Below, in pieces: positions 11,572 to 23,148 of a DNA stretch of 64,000 nt. The DNA is from Chelonoidis abingdonii (taxonomy: Eukaryota; Chordata; Testudines; Testudinidae), in assembly GCF_003597395.2 (NCBI RefSeq), contig NC_133770.1:80788128-80852127 (forward strand). The letters run 5' to 3'. Made by a program: the position numbers and the translations under genes. Position 1 is the first letter of the stretch; the number at the start of each line of letters is the position of its first letter. The notes below the pieces were generated by a model that did not search any database, was not told the DNA's origin, and saw only the letters and a program-made list of their open reading frames with translations.

Positions 11572-11881
11572 CAAGGGTAGGTAACCTGTGGCACGTGTGC
11601 TGAAGGCGGCATGCGAGCTGATTTTCAGTGGCACTCACACTGCCTGAGCCTGGCCACCGCTCCAGGGGTCTCTGCATTTTAATTCAATTTTAAATGAAGC
11701 TTCTTAAACATTTTAAAAACCTTATTTACTTTACATACAACAATACTTTAGTTATATATTATGGACTTAGAGAAAGAGACCTTCTAAAAATGTTAAAATG
11801 TATTACTGGCACGCGGAACCTTAAATTAGAGTGAATAAATGAAGACTCGGCACACCACTTCTGAAAGGTTGCCGACCCCTG
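11572..11881. mobile_element. hAT (Charlie-like) non-autonomous element
   Basis: A 310-bp element with ends CAAGGGTAGGTAACCTGTGG and, at the right, AGGTTGCCGACCCCTG, which are imperfect inverted copies of the CAGGGGTCGGCAACCT end of Charlie-type hAT elements. The flanks GAGTAGAT (11564-11571) and GGGTAGAT (11882-11889) match at 7 of 8 bases. The interior has no transposase frame. Confidence 0.9.
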
Positions 11882-12007
11882 GGGTAGATTATATCTTGCA
11901 ATTAATTTAGAGACTTATAAAGAAAATACTAATAAAAATAGTCAAACTTGGGTAGTGGTATTATACTGTCATCATCAGGTAGTAAATGATCCTAAGTCTG
12001 ACAACTA

Positions 12008-12117
12008 AGGGTATGTCTACACTACCCGCGTGATTGAGGAGCTAATTCCTGACAGAGACCAGCAGGAGGCGCCGCAGGAGTGAGTCCACATGCTTACAGT
12101 CTCCCTCCTGCTTTTTA
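12008..12117. mobile_element. Miniature DNA element, one end only
   Basis: Begins AGGGTATGTCTACACTACCC, the terminal sequence type shared with the elements at 14411 and 29190. No matching right end is present downstream, so the copy is truncated, probably near 12117 where AT-rich sequence resumes. Confidence 0.6.
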
Positions 12118-12702
12118 AAACATTAAAACCTCTTTTTGTTTGTATTAACTTAATTTTAATGATTACATCCTCACATACAAACTGTACATAAATATTGATC
12201 TGGCCAGATGTCCATTCCAGTCATTGACAAAAGATATACCACAGGTGTTCTGTACATTACATGTTGATAGCTATACTGTAGGAGTGGATATAATGTAATA
12301 ATATTTCTGCTACACTCACACATTGGCCTAAAATATTTTATAGCAATTATTTGAATTTAGGGAAACTTAATGGAGCTTTCAAAACTCAAATATATTAATT
12401 GCAAAATTTAATTTGAGCTAATCTGTTTGAGACCAGGTAAGTGTGAAATATACTATACAGAGGAATTGTCTGTTTTGCAGTATTCTAGATTAGGCAAAAT
12501 TTCTCTTTTTTTGTTGTATAAAGTAAAATGTATTTACAACAAAGCATTTACTTATTTTCATGATTTTGTCTTTAACCTTCTGTCTTTTGAATTGTATGTT
12601 TACTAATATTGCTGGAGAGAGGGAGAAAGAAATGGTCTCCAGTATGTAGCTACTTAACTGTAAAATCACATTTTCATTTTAATATAATAAATTAGGAAGA
12701 AA
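12118..12702. other. Unassigned AT-rich DNA
   Basis: AT-rich with frequent stops; nothing recognised. Confidence 0.45.
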
Positions 12703-12797
12703 CAAGGGGCCAAAATCTCTGCTGGTATAAACTGGTGTAGTTCCACTGACATCAATGGAACTACATTGATTTACACAAGATGTGGGTCTGGCCCCAA
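12703..12797. mobile_element. Self-complementary short repeat
   Basis: Nearly palindromic: it begins GGGGCCAAAATC and ends GGTCTGGCCCC, and the centre TAGTTCCACTGACATCAATG is followed by its near-complement GGAACTA. The whole unit can fold into one hairpin of about 45 bp. It is the clearest of a family with members near 16271, 17577, 27319, 28858, 39847, 40981, 45112 and 60550. I infer a MITE family; no transposase source is seen. Confidence 0.7.
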
Positions 12798-13259
12798 ATG
12801 CATATGTAATAAGAAGCATCTCACAGTCTTTCACTGCTGTAATCCTCATTTCCCCCTTACCCTCCCCACCTTGCTGTGTTAAGTCTTAGTAGGACTATAG
12901 GATCCTTGAAACAGGGCCCTGCCAATTTATTTGTCTGTAAAGTGCCAGGTAGTGAATAAATAATAGGTATAAATATCTTACTCCATAAGTAGTCCTATTG
13001 ATTTAACTGATAAGTGAGTAAGGGTGCAGAATCTGGCTCTATATAAAAAAAAACAACCAAACAAGAAAACCTAGTGCTACAGTGGTCACCTGGAGTTATA
13101 TCCTCTCTCCTGCCTTGTAATTTCAGGGCTAGGAAATAGGTGTACAGTTTCTTCTTTTTATTCATAAGTTAATAACTTTTCAGCAGCTAAACAATTATAT
13201 TGTCAGCAAATACACAGTTTAATGGAATAGTGGCAGCTAAAAAAATACACTCTTGTCAG
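12798..13259. other. Unassigned non-coding DNA
   Basis: AT-rich with no recognised element. Confidence 0.4.
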
Positions 13260-13668
13260 TAGAACTGATTGGGAATTTTTCAATTTTTTTGTTGGAAAAT
13301 GCTGATTTGTTGAAACTAAAACTTTGCTAGAAAGGGTTGATTTTGATAAATTTCTCGTTTCCAAAACTTTTGGAAAGTAAAGGTTTCAAAATTGTCAAAA
13401 CAGGATTTTTGGACAATTTTGAAGAAAAAAAATCTGGTTTTTCAGTTCACAACTTTTCATTTTGAAATTTCAGAAAATTATAGTTAAAAATAAATAAAAA
13501 GGTTGAAATCTAAATGAAATGTTTCAATTGACCCCAACTGAAATTTTTTTCAGACGCTCAATTTGTGAAAATTTTCAAGATTTTGACTGTCCCGATTTGA
13601 GATAGGAAATTTTTTCTAAGTCTCAAAGAATTTCCAGGGACTAAAAAAACATTTCCTGCCCAGCTCTC
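13260..13668. mobile_element. A/T-rich terminal-inverted-repeat element
   Basis: Left end AGAACTGATTGGGAATTTTT and right end CATTTCCTGCCCAGCTCT are imperfect inverted copies. The interior is built from reiterated GAAATTTTTC / TTTCAAAAT-type phrases on both strands, which gives strong self-complementarity. I recall the same style of repeat from turtle genomes. No convincing target duplication, so the superfamily is unassigned. Confidence 0.6.
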
Positions 13669-14410
13669 CTTATTATAGACTATACAAAACAGAGCTGCGT
13701 ACTGCCTCCCACCTGACAATGCAAAATAAATAAATAAATAGCAGGAAAACATTCAGATATCGGCCCTGGATACCATCAGAAATGTAATGTGCATGTGGGG
13801 AGGATAGGGGCAAATGCAGGTACTGTGGCCAGTATTCCAACTGTGGCTGGAGAAGGAGTTATTTTGTTATCTCTCCACAAGCTGAGAAGTGGATTCCACT
13901 CCTGCCCCCAGCCCTGCATGACTGCTTGAGTTATGCTCCTGAGACAGCATTTGTTCATGAGAGAGGAATACAGAATTCCCCTGTTGCACAGCCCTTGGTT
14001 ACCCAACTGGGTACAAAGAAGACTGCTGTTCTATGTCATTAGTACAAAACCATTTGAGGCTTATGTCAGGGAGAACCATTACACTGAAACACCAAAAGGG
14101 AGTCATTAAAACACAATTCAGGACATACAACGTGGAGACAATAAAATATTAACTTTACATTCAGGTTAGCACAAAGCACTGAGGAACACATTTTGTGCTC
14201 CAGCCCCTTTGTGCCACTGTTCATTTATGTAGAGAGCAAGGGAGTATTCCTATAATACCATTCAGGCAGCACGCAAAAGAGCCATAATCTGTCTGTAATT
14301 TGCCAAATGAGTCTCAGGGCTGCTCTAAGTTATGCCGGCTGCAGCCAGCTGCTGAACTGGCAGACCTCCATGCACTCCACTCCACCTCTTTCCCAAATGC
14401 ATGACACAGA
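13669..14410. other. Unassigned non-coding DNA
   Basis: Contains a short AAATAAATAAATA run (about 13725-13740). No other feature recognised. Confidence 0.4.
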
Positions 14411-14664
14411 GCCCTGGTCTACACTGGGTGGGATGGGGGTAATCGATCTAAGTGAATAACATTGCTGAAGTCAATGTACTTACTGCATTGTCTTCACTGC
14501 GGTGAGTTGACTGCTGCCACTCCCCCATCGACTCCACCTGCACCTCTCGTAGCGGAGTACAGGAGTCGACGGGAGTGCACTTGGGGGTTGATTTATCACG
14601 TCTAAATCAACCCCGCTGGATTGATTGCTGACCACCGATCTGGCAGGTAGTGTAGACAAGCCCA
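14411..14664. mobile_element. hAT-like miniature element
   Basis: Left end GCCCTGGTCTACACTG and right end AGTGTAGACAAGCCC form imperfect terminal inverted repeats with the GTCTACACT core seen in several other elements here. The interior carries a second inverted pair around AATCGATCTAAGTGAATAAC and the ATCACGTCTAAATCAACCCC region. Flanking 8-mers do not match, so the target duplication has decayed or the ends are misplaced by a few bases. Confidence 0.7.
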
Positions 14665-15424
14665 TAGTTAGCTACGGGGCTAAGGATTCATCCCCAGTAC
14701 TTCTTATGTCCAAACTTTTAAACCCCAATGCCAATTCCAGGAACCACTTCAGTAAGAATATCTCTCAAGTCTGGGTTATGAAAGGCAGCATACAATTGTC
14801 TTGAAAATTTTCTGTACTGTAATCTTCTGGGATGAACCGAAGGACCTGCCACAGATGACATAGGTTCCCTTATGGTGCCAGATTTGTTGTAGGAAATGCA
14901 AGGGGAAAAGATCTGTTTAATATTGAATAAAAAACAAAAAATCCACCCCCACCCCCACTAATGGTAAACAGAGCAAAATGCACCACATTAAACCAACATT
15001 GTAAGCAAACAGGAAATAACCTGGGGAAAAAATAATTATCAGATGAGCTTGACATTATTGGCTGCATCTGGTTCTGAGTTCCATGCCCTGGTAGCTCCCA
15101 GACAGGCTTTGCTGGGTAAAGAATAATGGCTGGAGATAAATTCTTTTAATTTACAGTTCACCAGGATGGCATAACTGGTGCTTTCCCTTGGCCTCACTCT
15201 TAACAATATATTGGAACAATTGATACAGGTGTCAAAAGCAGGCCTGTCTTAGAAAGGCTTTGATTGAGGTATTTAAAGATTAGGGAGAACAGACCATAGT
15301 GAAAGCTGATAAGCTCCTTCTCTTTACAAATAATAAGGGATCACACAGTTAAATTAATGTCTGTTATGTTAATAATTATTTAGTAATAATGAGACAACAC
15401 CAACTTTGTACTTATCTGACAATC
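14665..15424. other. Unassigned non-coding DNA
   Basis: No recognised repeat or gene. Confidence 0.4.
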
Positions 15425-15625
15425 TTCATCCCAGGGTCTCAGAATGTTTCCCAAATGCTAGCTGATTAAGTCACACAATAATCCTTGGCTGTAGTGTTAA
15501 AATTGCTATATTATAGAGAGTGAAACTGAAGCACAGAGAGATGTTCCAGGCCCATGTGAGCCACAGTCGAGTCCTAGATTGGAACCCATGTCTTCTTATG
15601 CCCAGTCCTGTACTTTGGCCAAATT
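15425..15625 (-). mobile_element. MIR/L3-like relic
   Basis: The plus strand has the antisense layout of MIR- or L3-type tails: CAGGGTCTCAGAATG at the start, then GAGTGAAACTGAAGCACAGA, a weakened 'ccaggcccatgtgagccac' block, and GGAACCCATGTCTTCTTATG. It is strongly diverged, and the choice between MIR and L3 cannot be made by eye. Confidence 0.5.
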
Positions 15626-16270
15626 CTGTTCAACCTCTCTGCATATGTAAGAGAAGATTTCATATACTGGTTTGAGGATTCCCTTCTTTGAGCCATATAA
15701 AGCATGTGCACATAATTCATCAAGTACTGTACAGAATTTTTGGATATACTTACATCACAAAGATTAGAACTGACAGAGCGCTATTAGGCATCAAATAAAT
15801 TTCTGGAAAACCTCTGAGACAAGAATTAGGATGACAAGTACTGACAAGTTCAAATTCTGGTGATAATGACGCCTAATGACTCAGATACTGTACAGTGCAT
15901 ATCTAAGCAAAGATGCAGCCCCTTTCACTCTCTTCAAGGTTCAGCAATGTGTGTAAAACTGAATGTGGGGAAACCCTTTTATTCTGAGTGCTTAACAAAT
16001 GGAAGAGCTTTCTGAAAAATGAAGCATGCTAGGGAGGAGGATGGTCCTGTCAGCTCTTTATTCTGCCACACCAAGCACAATCCCCATTGCCCTGCAGGTG
16101 TAGAAAGACATACGCTGTGTTCAGTGTTTGTTTCTGGTTTTAATTTTCTGGGAGCAATGTTTCTTGTAGCAACTTACAATGGTGTTTTCCCCCCTCTTCC
16201 TCAGGCTTTTTTACAGAAACATTGCTAGAGCTCCTTATCTCACTGAATCATTCATGTGAATAACCAGATA
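15626..16270. other. Unassigned non-coding DNA
   Basis: No recognised feature; open frames are short and motif-free. Confidence 0.4.
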
Positions 16271-16412
16271 GGACCAAATTTAGTCTTGGTATAAACACAT
16301 GCAAATTCCATTGAAGTCAGTGAGCCAAAGCCACACTTTGTGTAAAATGACAACAACGCCATTAATTTCAATGGAGTTATGACTCTTTACATCAGGGCTG
16401 AATTTGAGCTAT
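16271..16412. mobile_element. Self-complementary short repeat, diverged
   Basis: AATTCCATTGAAGTCAGTG near the left is answered by TTTCAATGGAGTTATGAC at the right, and the edges read ACCAAATTTAGTC and CAGGGCTGAATTTGA. It belongs with the 12703 family but is longer and more diverged. Confidence 0.55.
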
Positions 16413-17576
16413 TTTGTGTGATCACATGTCCACCCTGGGAGATTATGGATGTTCTTCAGGTGGAGAACAACAGATTGGCTTTCATTTGTAGAAATTCATA
16501 GCTACATTCTGACCTTCCTACCCCTGCCAGAATCATTTAACAATTAGAAATGGTAGCGGTTTTGGTTTTGCAGGGTCTCTTCAATCAAGCTTTGGTTTTA
16601 TAAAACCAAGGGTAGGAGCATTCCTTGGACCCGTCCACTCACCCTTCCATCATTTTATAAGATTATCCCTCACCATAGTATCTTAGCCAAGTGTGTCCCA
16701 GTCCGCCAGGTTTGTACATGGGGAGGACGTGGGTATATGGTTCCCAAATTTGTTCATCTCTATCAAAACAGGGAAATCTTTTTCAAGATGGAAGATTCAA
16801 GGCAACCTGGTTGTAAAACAGGGTTGTCAAATAAGAAAACAGGATTGCCTGAGAAATTTTTTGGTAGATGAAATACTTAATTTTTTGAAATAGAAGTGTG
16901 TTTATGTATGTTGTATGTGTCTCCCTAAAAGACAGTCTTCTGATATGCTCTATAAAAACGTGGCTACATAGACAGACTGACATATTCCAAGTGAAGCTGA
17001 ACATAAAAAAATAGCCTTGCACCTCAATCTCCATCTATAAACCACGGAGCAACAGCTTAACTTTTAGTACCTTTCTTGGACACCCATGCAGAATTCATCA
17101 TGTGAGTTCTGGAAGTGCTGTCTGGAACACAGCTGTGGTGCCAAATGATGGGTTTAGGAGAGTAGCAGTCCAGGTGTGCAAATCATCACTTTCTTCTGCT
17201 GGTCAGTGGTGTTTTCAGTTTCAGGTCAGATATGCTCATTATTCTATGTGTACAGGGAGCCAGACTTTAAAATGCTAAACCACAGAATGATAGTGATGTC
17301 CAAATAATATGGGTAAATTATTCTTCATAAGATTTCTTGGTTCTAGAACTGCAGAGATGTGGGAAATAAAAAACAAACAAAAATGATTTTAAAAGGTTGG
17401 CTAAGCCTCCAAAAAGTTTTGCTTCTAATTTGGTTTAAATTTTAGCAAAGGTTTGGGTTGTTTTTCCCCTTCTCAATCCACTTCATTCATCACTGTATTT
17501 AAAAAACTGTAATAGGTTAATTTGTTCTTTTATACTTATAACACTTATTGTTTACCCTGAATGTTACAGAAATATA
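16413..17576. other. Unassigned non-coding DNA
   Basis: Nothing recognised on either strand. Confidence 0.4.
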
Positions 17577-17640
17577 AGGGCCAGATTCCCAACTACCTTC
17601 AGTGGAGTTACACCAAATTACACAGGTTGAGGCTCTGATC
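17577..17640. repeat. Half-copy of the self-complementary repeat
   Basis: Begins GGGCCAGATTCCCAACTACC and continues AGTGGAGTTACACCAAATTA, one arm plus the centre of the 12703-type repeat. Confidence 0.5.
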
Positions 17641-17984
17641 TTTTGAGTCCCAAATGCTGCTGCTTCCTGTCCAAAACCATCTTTGACGTGGGGGGAGTCT
17701 GTAAAGGACTGACCGTTTTCTGGTTCTCCTGGAGGCCTGAGTCATGTGTTCCTTTTAAAGAGAAGGATGCTGAATGGTCTGAGCTTACAACGGTTTAGAA
17801 TTTATTCAGTAAAACAATCTCATAATGCTTCAATGGGCAGCATCTGGCATGATGTTGTATTAGGTTTTACTTTTTTTGTGGTGAAAGGTGGATACATTTG
17901 TGTATAGAGGCTTGTAAAACACAGTATCACTTCTCAGTCAGCATAGCATTTGTGAAGATGCACCACGCAAATGTGTTTCTCATC
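17641..17984. other. Unassigned non-coding DNA
   Basis: No feature recognised. It lies downstream (on the minus strand) of the possible pseudogene at 17985-18375 and could be its trailing sequence. Confidence 0.3.
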
Positions 17985-18375
17985 CTACCCCCAGAGAAAG
18001 AACATGAAAAAAGGAAATCTCACTTCTTGCATCTTGGCAGTCTTGTGATGATGATCCAGGAAAATATCAGAACTGTCCGATTCAATTCGACACAAGATGG
18101 TTTGAAAAAAATCAATATCCATTCCAATTAGAGCTACAGTCTGACTCTTGCAAAATCGCAAAGAGCGTTTTACCATCTTCGCCAATGATGACACTTAGCA
18201 ATGGCTGGTTGAAGCAGCAGCACAGCCTCTGATGGCACCTGGGGAAGAAGAGGACTTCCTGTGATTTTGATAGTGAACCATGTCTTCATTAGTGTTATCA
18301 GAAAAATCTGTGACCTTTGTGTCTTCTGGTAGCATGACTGGGGCACTCCAGTGATTTAATGATAAAGCAAACATT
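17985..18375 (-). pseudogene. Possible coding relic of unknown origin
   Basis: On the minus strand one frame stays open for about 390 bases apart from a single TAA near 18197. It reads a hydrophilic stretch with PEDTKVTDFSDNTNEDMVHY upstream of the stop and a basic segment (MVKRSLRFCKSQ) with an acidic IESDSSDIFLD segment after it. Composition is more protein-like than the average frame here. I do not recognise a family. It could be a decayed retrocopy or transposon protein, or chance. No poly(A) tail or target duplication was found. Confidence 0.3.
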
Positions 18376-19114
18376 GTCCTGATAGAGAGTTAAAGTAAGC
18401 TGTGTGAAACAACTTTACTCCCGCCATCACTCACCAGCCAGTTATTCTACATGCTGTGTAGATCGACAGAGTAAACAAACAACCACATAGGCATGTGTTA
18501 AAGTACAAAAGCCTATGTCAAAATTAGCTTAAGGGGAATTCACGTTCTCTGATAACTAATAGTCTAAAGGAAGGATACCTTGACAATAATTCCTAGACAT
18601 AGATAATTATATTCATAGGTAAGTATGGAGTACACAATTCTAATCCTGACATGTTAAAGAAGAGTAAACTAAACTAATTACTATGCAATTATAGCCTCTT
18701 TTCCATGGACTAGTGCCAAGTTATGTTTCAGTTTCACTGCATCTCAAAATTGTTTAAATATGGTGATGAATGTCTGCCTTATGAGTCTAAATCTGTTTAT
18801 TTTTCATCCACACTCTGTCACAGAGAATTTTTTCATTAATGTCTTCAGCGAGAGCAATCGTGAGCATTCTGCTACGCCAGCTGCCTTAATACCAACTGGC
18901 TTCGCCTTTGCTTATTCTCCTGGACAGCAGGAGAAAGGTGAGGAATTGGCCTAGCCCTTGCTAGTGGCTTGAGCTTCAGCCTGAGACCTCACTGATGTGT
19001 GCAGCTGATTTATACCAACTGATGATCTGCCCCTTTAGCTTCTGGATCTTGTACTCAAAATTCTATTTTGAAGTAAACTAATTTCATCCTCCTTGGCACC
19101 CCTGTGTTACAGCA
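18376..19114. other. Unassigned non-coding DNA
   Basis: No recognised repeat, RNA gene or coding exon. Confidence 0.4.
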
Positions 19115-19335
19115 TTCGGGTGTAATCGTTGGCTGTGACTTGTCTTTTCACTCACATATTTATTCTGTTGAGAAGACCTGTCAATTTCATGTATTGAACA
19201 TCTCTAAAATCCATGCTTATTTAACAACTGCTGCTGCATCCCTTGGTTATTTTCAGGCTTGATTATCGTAATGGCCTTCTTGTTGATCTTTCTGCATCTA
19301 CTCTGCCTGAACTGCAGTCTGTGCAGAATCACATA
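19115..19335 (+). pseudogene. L2-like LINE reverse transcriptase fragment
   Basis: Two consecutive frames give the C-terminal part of an L2/CR1-group reverse transcriptase: first GVIVGCDLSFHSHI (19119-19160), a block in which such proteins read LGVxLDxDLSFxxHI, then, after a frame change near 19256, RLDYRNGLL followed by STLPELQSVQNHIA (to about 19335). In L2 this last part reads RLDYCNxLLxGLPxxxLxxLQxVQNxAA. Upstream RT catalytic motifs are absent. The frame change and the lost cysteine show a dead fragment; the sequence fits L2-type LINEs better than the CR1 copies in this window. Confidence 0.75.
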
Positions 19336-19929
19336 GCTTCACTGAAATTTCACTGCTTGCATTTTTTCCTCTGTACCTTCGGTATTCAGGTATCTACCTG
19401 GCCTCTTTCTTATGTATTCATTTGGAAGTTATAAGCCTCATGTAAGAGACCCTTCTTTTCCCAAGTGCCCTCATATTAGTGAGATTGTATTTTTCCATAT
19501 AAAACTACCTGCAACTTGTGTGTAGAAGAAAGCAATTTACTGCAACCCTTGCAAAGGTCCACTGTACCTTCTTCCTTGCACTCAGTGAGCTCTGGGCGGC
19601 TGCATGCAGCAGGAGTGAAGTCACAGGTCCATGCCCTCCCTGCTTCCCCCTACTCACTTGTTCTCTGTGCAACCTCAGTGCTTCACATAGGACTCAAAAC
19701 AAAGAGGCAGGTAGCCCCAATGTTGTCACCCCCACCCAGAGTGCTGCGGGAATGGCTGCATTAGGGCTAAGGACAATCTAGTCCTTAGCTATCTAACTCT
19801 CCCTTTTTCTGTCATAGATAGATGCTATTTCCCACATTATCAGGGAGCCCAGACTCGGGCAACCAAATTCATATAGGTGGGAACCAGGCATTCAACTTTT
19901 CTTAAAATTAAGGCAAACATTTTCCAAAG
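19336..19929. other. Unassigned DNA after the L2 fragment
   Basis: The first about 100 bases may still be LINE sequence. 19520-19780 has two overlapping plus-strand open frames with proline/serine-rich, motif-free translations; these look like chance frames in a GC-richer patch. Confidence 0.35.
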
Positions 19930-20155
19930 TGCCTGCTGATTCTGGGCACCTGGATATTTGGCTGTTAAACTTGGGCCTGATTTCAGAAGCACTAAGCTTC
20001 CACTACTGTGACTGAGGTCACTGGAAGCTACAAGTGGCTCAAAATCAGGTTTGGATACCCAAGACATCCAGCCTAAGATCAGTGGCCAGTTCTGAAGATT
20101 TGTCTGTAAGTCATTTTTATTTAGGTGCCTAAATACGATTTAGATGCTTAGATGC
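19930..20155. mobile_element. Palindromic miniature element
   Basis: GGGCCTGATTTCAGAAGCAC (19973 on) is answered by GTGGCTCAAAATCAGG about 65 bases later, and the outer parts carry TGGGCACCTGGATATTTGG against TTTAGGTGCCTAAATA. The layout is a hairpin within outer inverted repeats, as in other reptilian CCTGATTTTCAGA-type repeats. Ends not resolved. Confidence 0.55.
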
Positions 20156-21182
20156 TAAGTTAGAAAAATGTTGGCCTATACACACAGTACATGTGAGGTA
20201 GAGTGAAAAGCGTACACCCGTAGAGACTTTTCCTCTTTGTTTGTGTATCCAATTTTTGATTAAGTGAACGTGTGAGCGGAGCGTGTATGGCTTCCCCTCT
20301 CTCCCCACAACTCAGCAAGAAATCATTTTTTGAATGTGAATTACTTGATCCAATTGCTAAAAAAGAAATACAATTTCCAACCTGTATCAATTTCATTTCA
20401 CTTCACTTAGCCTTTGTGATCAGCCGGTAGAATGACGTAGAGTGAGGTTGTGTTCTGAGTGCCAATTCTCACTGTTTCTCCTCATTAAGTTAATAATACA
20501 CTCCACCTTCATTATTATTCCATGGTTAGGATCTGAGCATTATGAGTGTTCAACTAAAGTGGCTGTTTTTATCTTCCAAAGTAAATGAGATGCTGCATCT
20601 CAGCAAGCTGTCCTAGAAACCTGTTCTTAATGAACAAGTGATTAAAAGGTTTAAGTGCAGTAAGCATTTAAAGCAGAGCAGCATTATCACAGAGTGAGCC
20701 AGAAACAGGCTGATAACCAATGGCATTCAGAAAACATAGGCTTTCATTCAGATTAAAAAAAAATTATTAAAGCTAGTGTTTAAAAATATATAATACATAG
20801 GTTGGGAAAAGAGTGTCTGTACATCTGGGTATAGTGCTTTACTACTAGAAGATGCTAGTTTTGTTTCAGTGGTGACTCTCTATCCAAATCCATATCCCAG
20901 TCTGAATCCAAAGCATTGCCTAATCTGTGGTCTGCTGTCTCCAACGCAGAGGAATCTCCATTGTCCTCTGCATCAGTTAAAGCAAAGCCAGTTAGAGAAC
21001 TTAATTCTGATACATTTCAGTAATGCTTTTCCCACACTCACTGCCTGTCTCTAGTTTTAGCCTCTGCTAGAGTCAGCCAGTTCTGAAAGCTGTTCAGAAC
21101 TCTTTGGTTATTACCAAATTCATTTCTTCCTTTACATGGCAAGTTTTTTAGAGTGGCCTGAGGAAGTGCTTACTAGGGTGAT
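20156..21182. other. Unassigned non-coding DNA
   Basis: No recognised feature. An A-rich run occurs near 20755-20765. Confidence 0.4.
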
Positions 21183-21937
21183 TACTCCTGGGGGAATTCT
21201 GTGCCAAAAAATTAAAAATTCTGCATACTATTTTAAAATTCTGCACAATTCTATGTATTTTATTTGTCAAAATAACACAATATAATCACCACAGTTTCAA
21301 TTATTTTGGTAATTTATTTCAGAAAACTTGTCAACAAGTATGCCAACAACACCCACATCATCAACAACAACAAAGATCCCCCCAGAAGTACAGAGTTAAA
21401 GAAACCCTTACAACAACCCAGTTCCATTTGGAGGGTACAGGAGGGGAGTGTGTGGGGCCCCCAGAGCCCAGACACCTGCACTCTCCTCCCCCTGGAGTCC
21501 AGCTGCAGGGCACCTTCACAGCCTGGACACCTGCACCCCCATCCCTGCAGAGTCCAGCCACAGGGTGCCCCCCACCCCCAGTCAAGGGGCACCCTCAGCC
21601 CAGACACCTGCACCCCCAGAGCCTTACCCCCACCAGCTTCTTTACTGTCCCTCCAGGGGATGTGGTATGGTGCAGTGTGGCCCTGCCCTTCCTCACCCTT
21701 TGCCAGAGCTGGATCTCAGGCCCTCTCCCGTCCTCGGGAGAATGAGGATCAAGCCCACAGCCAGAGCATGCAGCCTCTATCCCCACTGGGCTAGGCACTC
21801 CACTCACTGTGAGCTGGGCTCTGCAGAGTTCAGCAGCCCCTAGTGGCAGGCAGCCAGCAGCCCCAATTCTGCAGGGGAAACATGGAAGTCTGTGCAAATT
21901 CTGCATTGCGCAGTGGCACAGAATTCCCCCAGGAGTA
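21183..21937. mobile_element. TIR DNA transposon, non-autonomous, 755 bp
   Basis: The ends are a perfect inverted repeat of at least 23 bases (21183-21205 and 21915-21937; left end starts TACTCCTGGGGGAATTC). The 8-mers just outside, AGGGTGAT and ACAGTGAT, match at 6 of 8, compatible with a worn hAT-type duplication. The left quarter is AT-rich; the rest is GC-rich with reiterated CCCAGACACCTGCAC phrases (about 21467, 21518, 21598), so overlapping open frames of 99-162 codons appear on both strands; their proline-rich, repetitive translations match no transposase and are not called as genes. Confidence 0.85.
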
Positions 21938-22591
21938 ACAGTGATAAAGAGATGCATGACCAGGCTCTCAACATTTTCTATAACCTCAGTATCATGATTC
22001 AACATGCTAGATTTCAATAACTTAGCGTACCACACAGTGAGATAATGTCCAGTCTGCAGCAGTCAGACTTCCTGTCTACAACAAACAATTTCCCTTGCAA
22101 ATGATCAGTCGATAGTTGACTGGTGGGGATGACACTGGCACTTCCTTTCTTGAATCAGCATCGGCCAAAGGAATCCAGGAGCCCAGGGGTGAATCTTGGC
22201 CTGAGGGTAGTGAGTTGGAGTTTTGCCATTGATTGCAGAAAGGCCAAAATTTCACCTTGGATCTTCCCCTATTCCAGATCTAAGCCTTTTGCGTGCATGT
22301 TAGGGCTATGTGCTGCTGCACATACCTGTGCTTTTGAACGTGCAGTGACCAGTTTGTACTATTCCTATTCCCCATATAGCAAATATAGAATATTACTTGT
22401 TACTCCATTCATTGCTGTGATCTAAGGATAAGAAGAGATTGGAGAAGGTATTTAAAATATCAGACCATGATTTTTGCCCAGTTCTCTGTTTGCTTCAAAC
22501 AGAATTGGGTAGTTCCCTGTATGACACAAGTGCATGTGTATCAGCACAACAACTTTGTCTGGTAGAGGCTTTTGTACCAGTATATGATGAT
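21938..22591. other. Unassigned non-coding DNA
   Basis: Unique-looking sequence between two DNA elements; no feature recognised. Confidence 0.4.
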
Positions 22592-23140
22592 TAGGGCCCT
22601 GCCAAACTCACAGCCATGAAAAACGCGTCACGGACTGTGAAATCTGGTTTTCCCCCCATGAAATCTGGTCTTGTGAGTGCTTTCACCCCCATACTACACA
22701 AATTTCATCGGGGAGACCAGAGTTTCTCAAATTGGGGGTCCTGACCCAAAAGGGAGTTGCAGGGGGAGGGGGTCACAATATTATTTTAGAGGGGTCATGG
22801 TACTGCCACCCTTACTTCTGCACTGTCTTCAGAGCTGGGGGCCAGAGAACAGTAGCCCTTGGCTGGCGCCCAGTTCTGAAGGCAGCATCCCACCAACAGC
22901 AGTGCTGAAGTAAGGATGGAAATCCCATACCATCCCACCCTTCTGTGCTACTGCTGGCAGCAGCTCTGCCTTTAGAGCTTGGGTCCCAGCCAACTGCTGC
23001 CACTCTCCAGCTGCCCAGCTCTGAAGGCAGCACCACCAGCAGCAGCAGTAGCGCACTGTGAAATTTCAGATTTAAATATCTGAAATCATCCTATGACTGT
23101 GAAATTGACCAAAATGGACTGTGAATTTGGTAGAACCCTA
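22592..23140. mobile_element. hAT-type non-autonomous element, 549 bp
   Basis: Starts TAGGGCCCTGCCAAACTCAC and ends with the imperfect inverted copy TGAATTTGGTAGAACCCTA. It is flanked by identical 8-bp ATGATGAT (22584-22591 and 23141-23148). The interior has GCGTCACGGACTGTGAAATC near the left, its inverted theme TGTGAAATT near the right, and a GC-rich middle with repeated CAGCTCTG phrases. No transposase. Because ATGATGAT is simple sequence the duplication alone is weaker evidence, but it agrees with the terminal repeats. Confidence 0.9.
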
Positions 23141-23148
23141 ATGATGAT

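Noticed and set aside
21306..21843. Overlapping plus-strand open frames of 105-162 codons
   Set aside because: They lie in the GC-rich interior of a TIR element with reiterated phrases; translations are proline-rich and repetitive in three frames at once, with no transposase motif.
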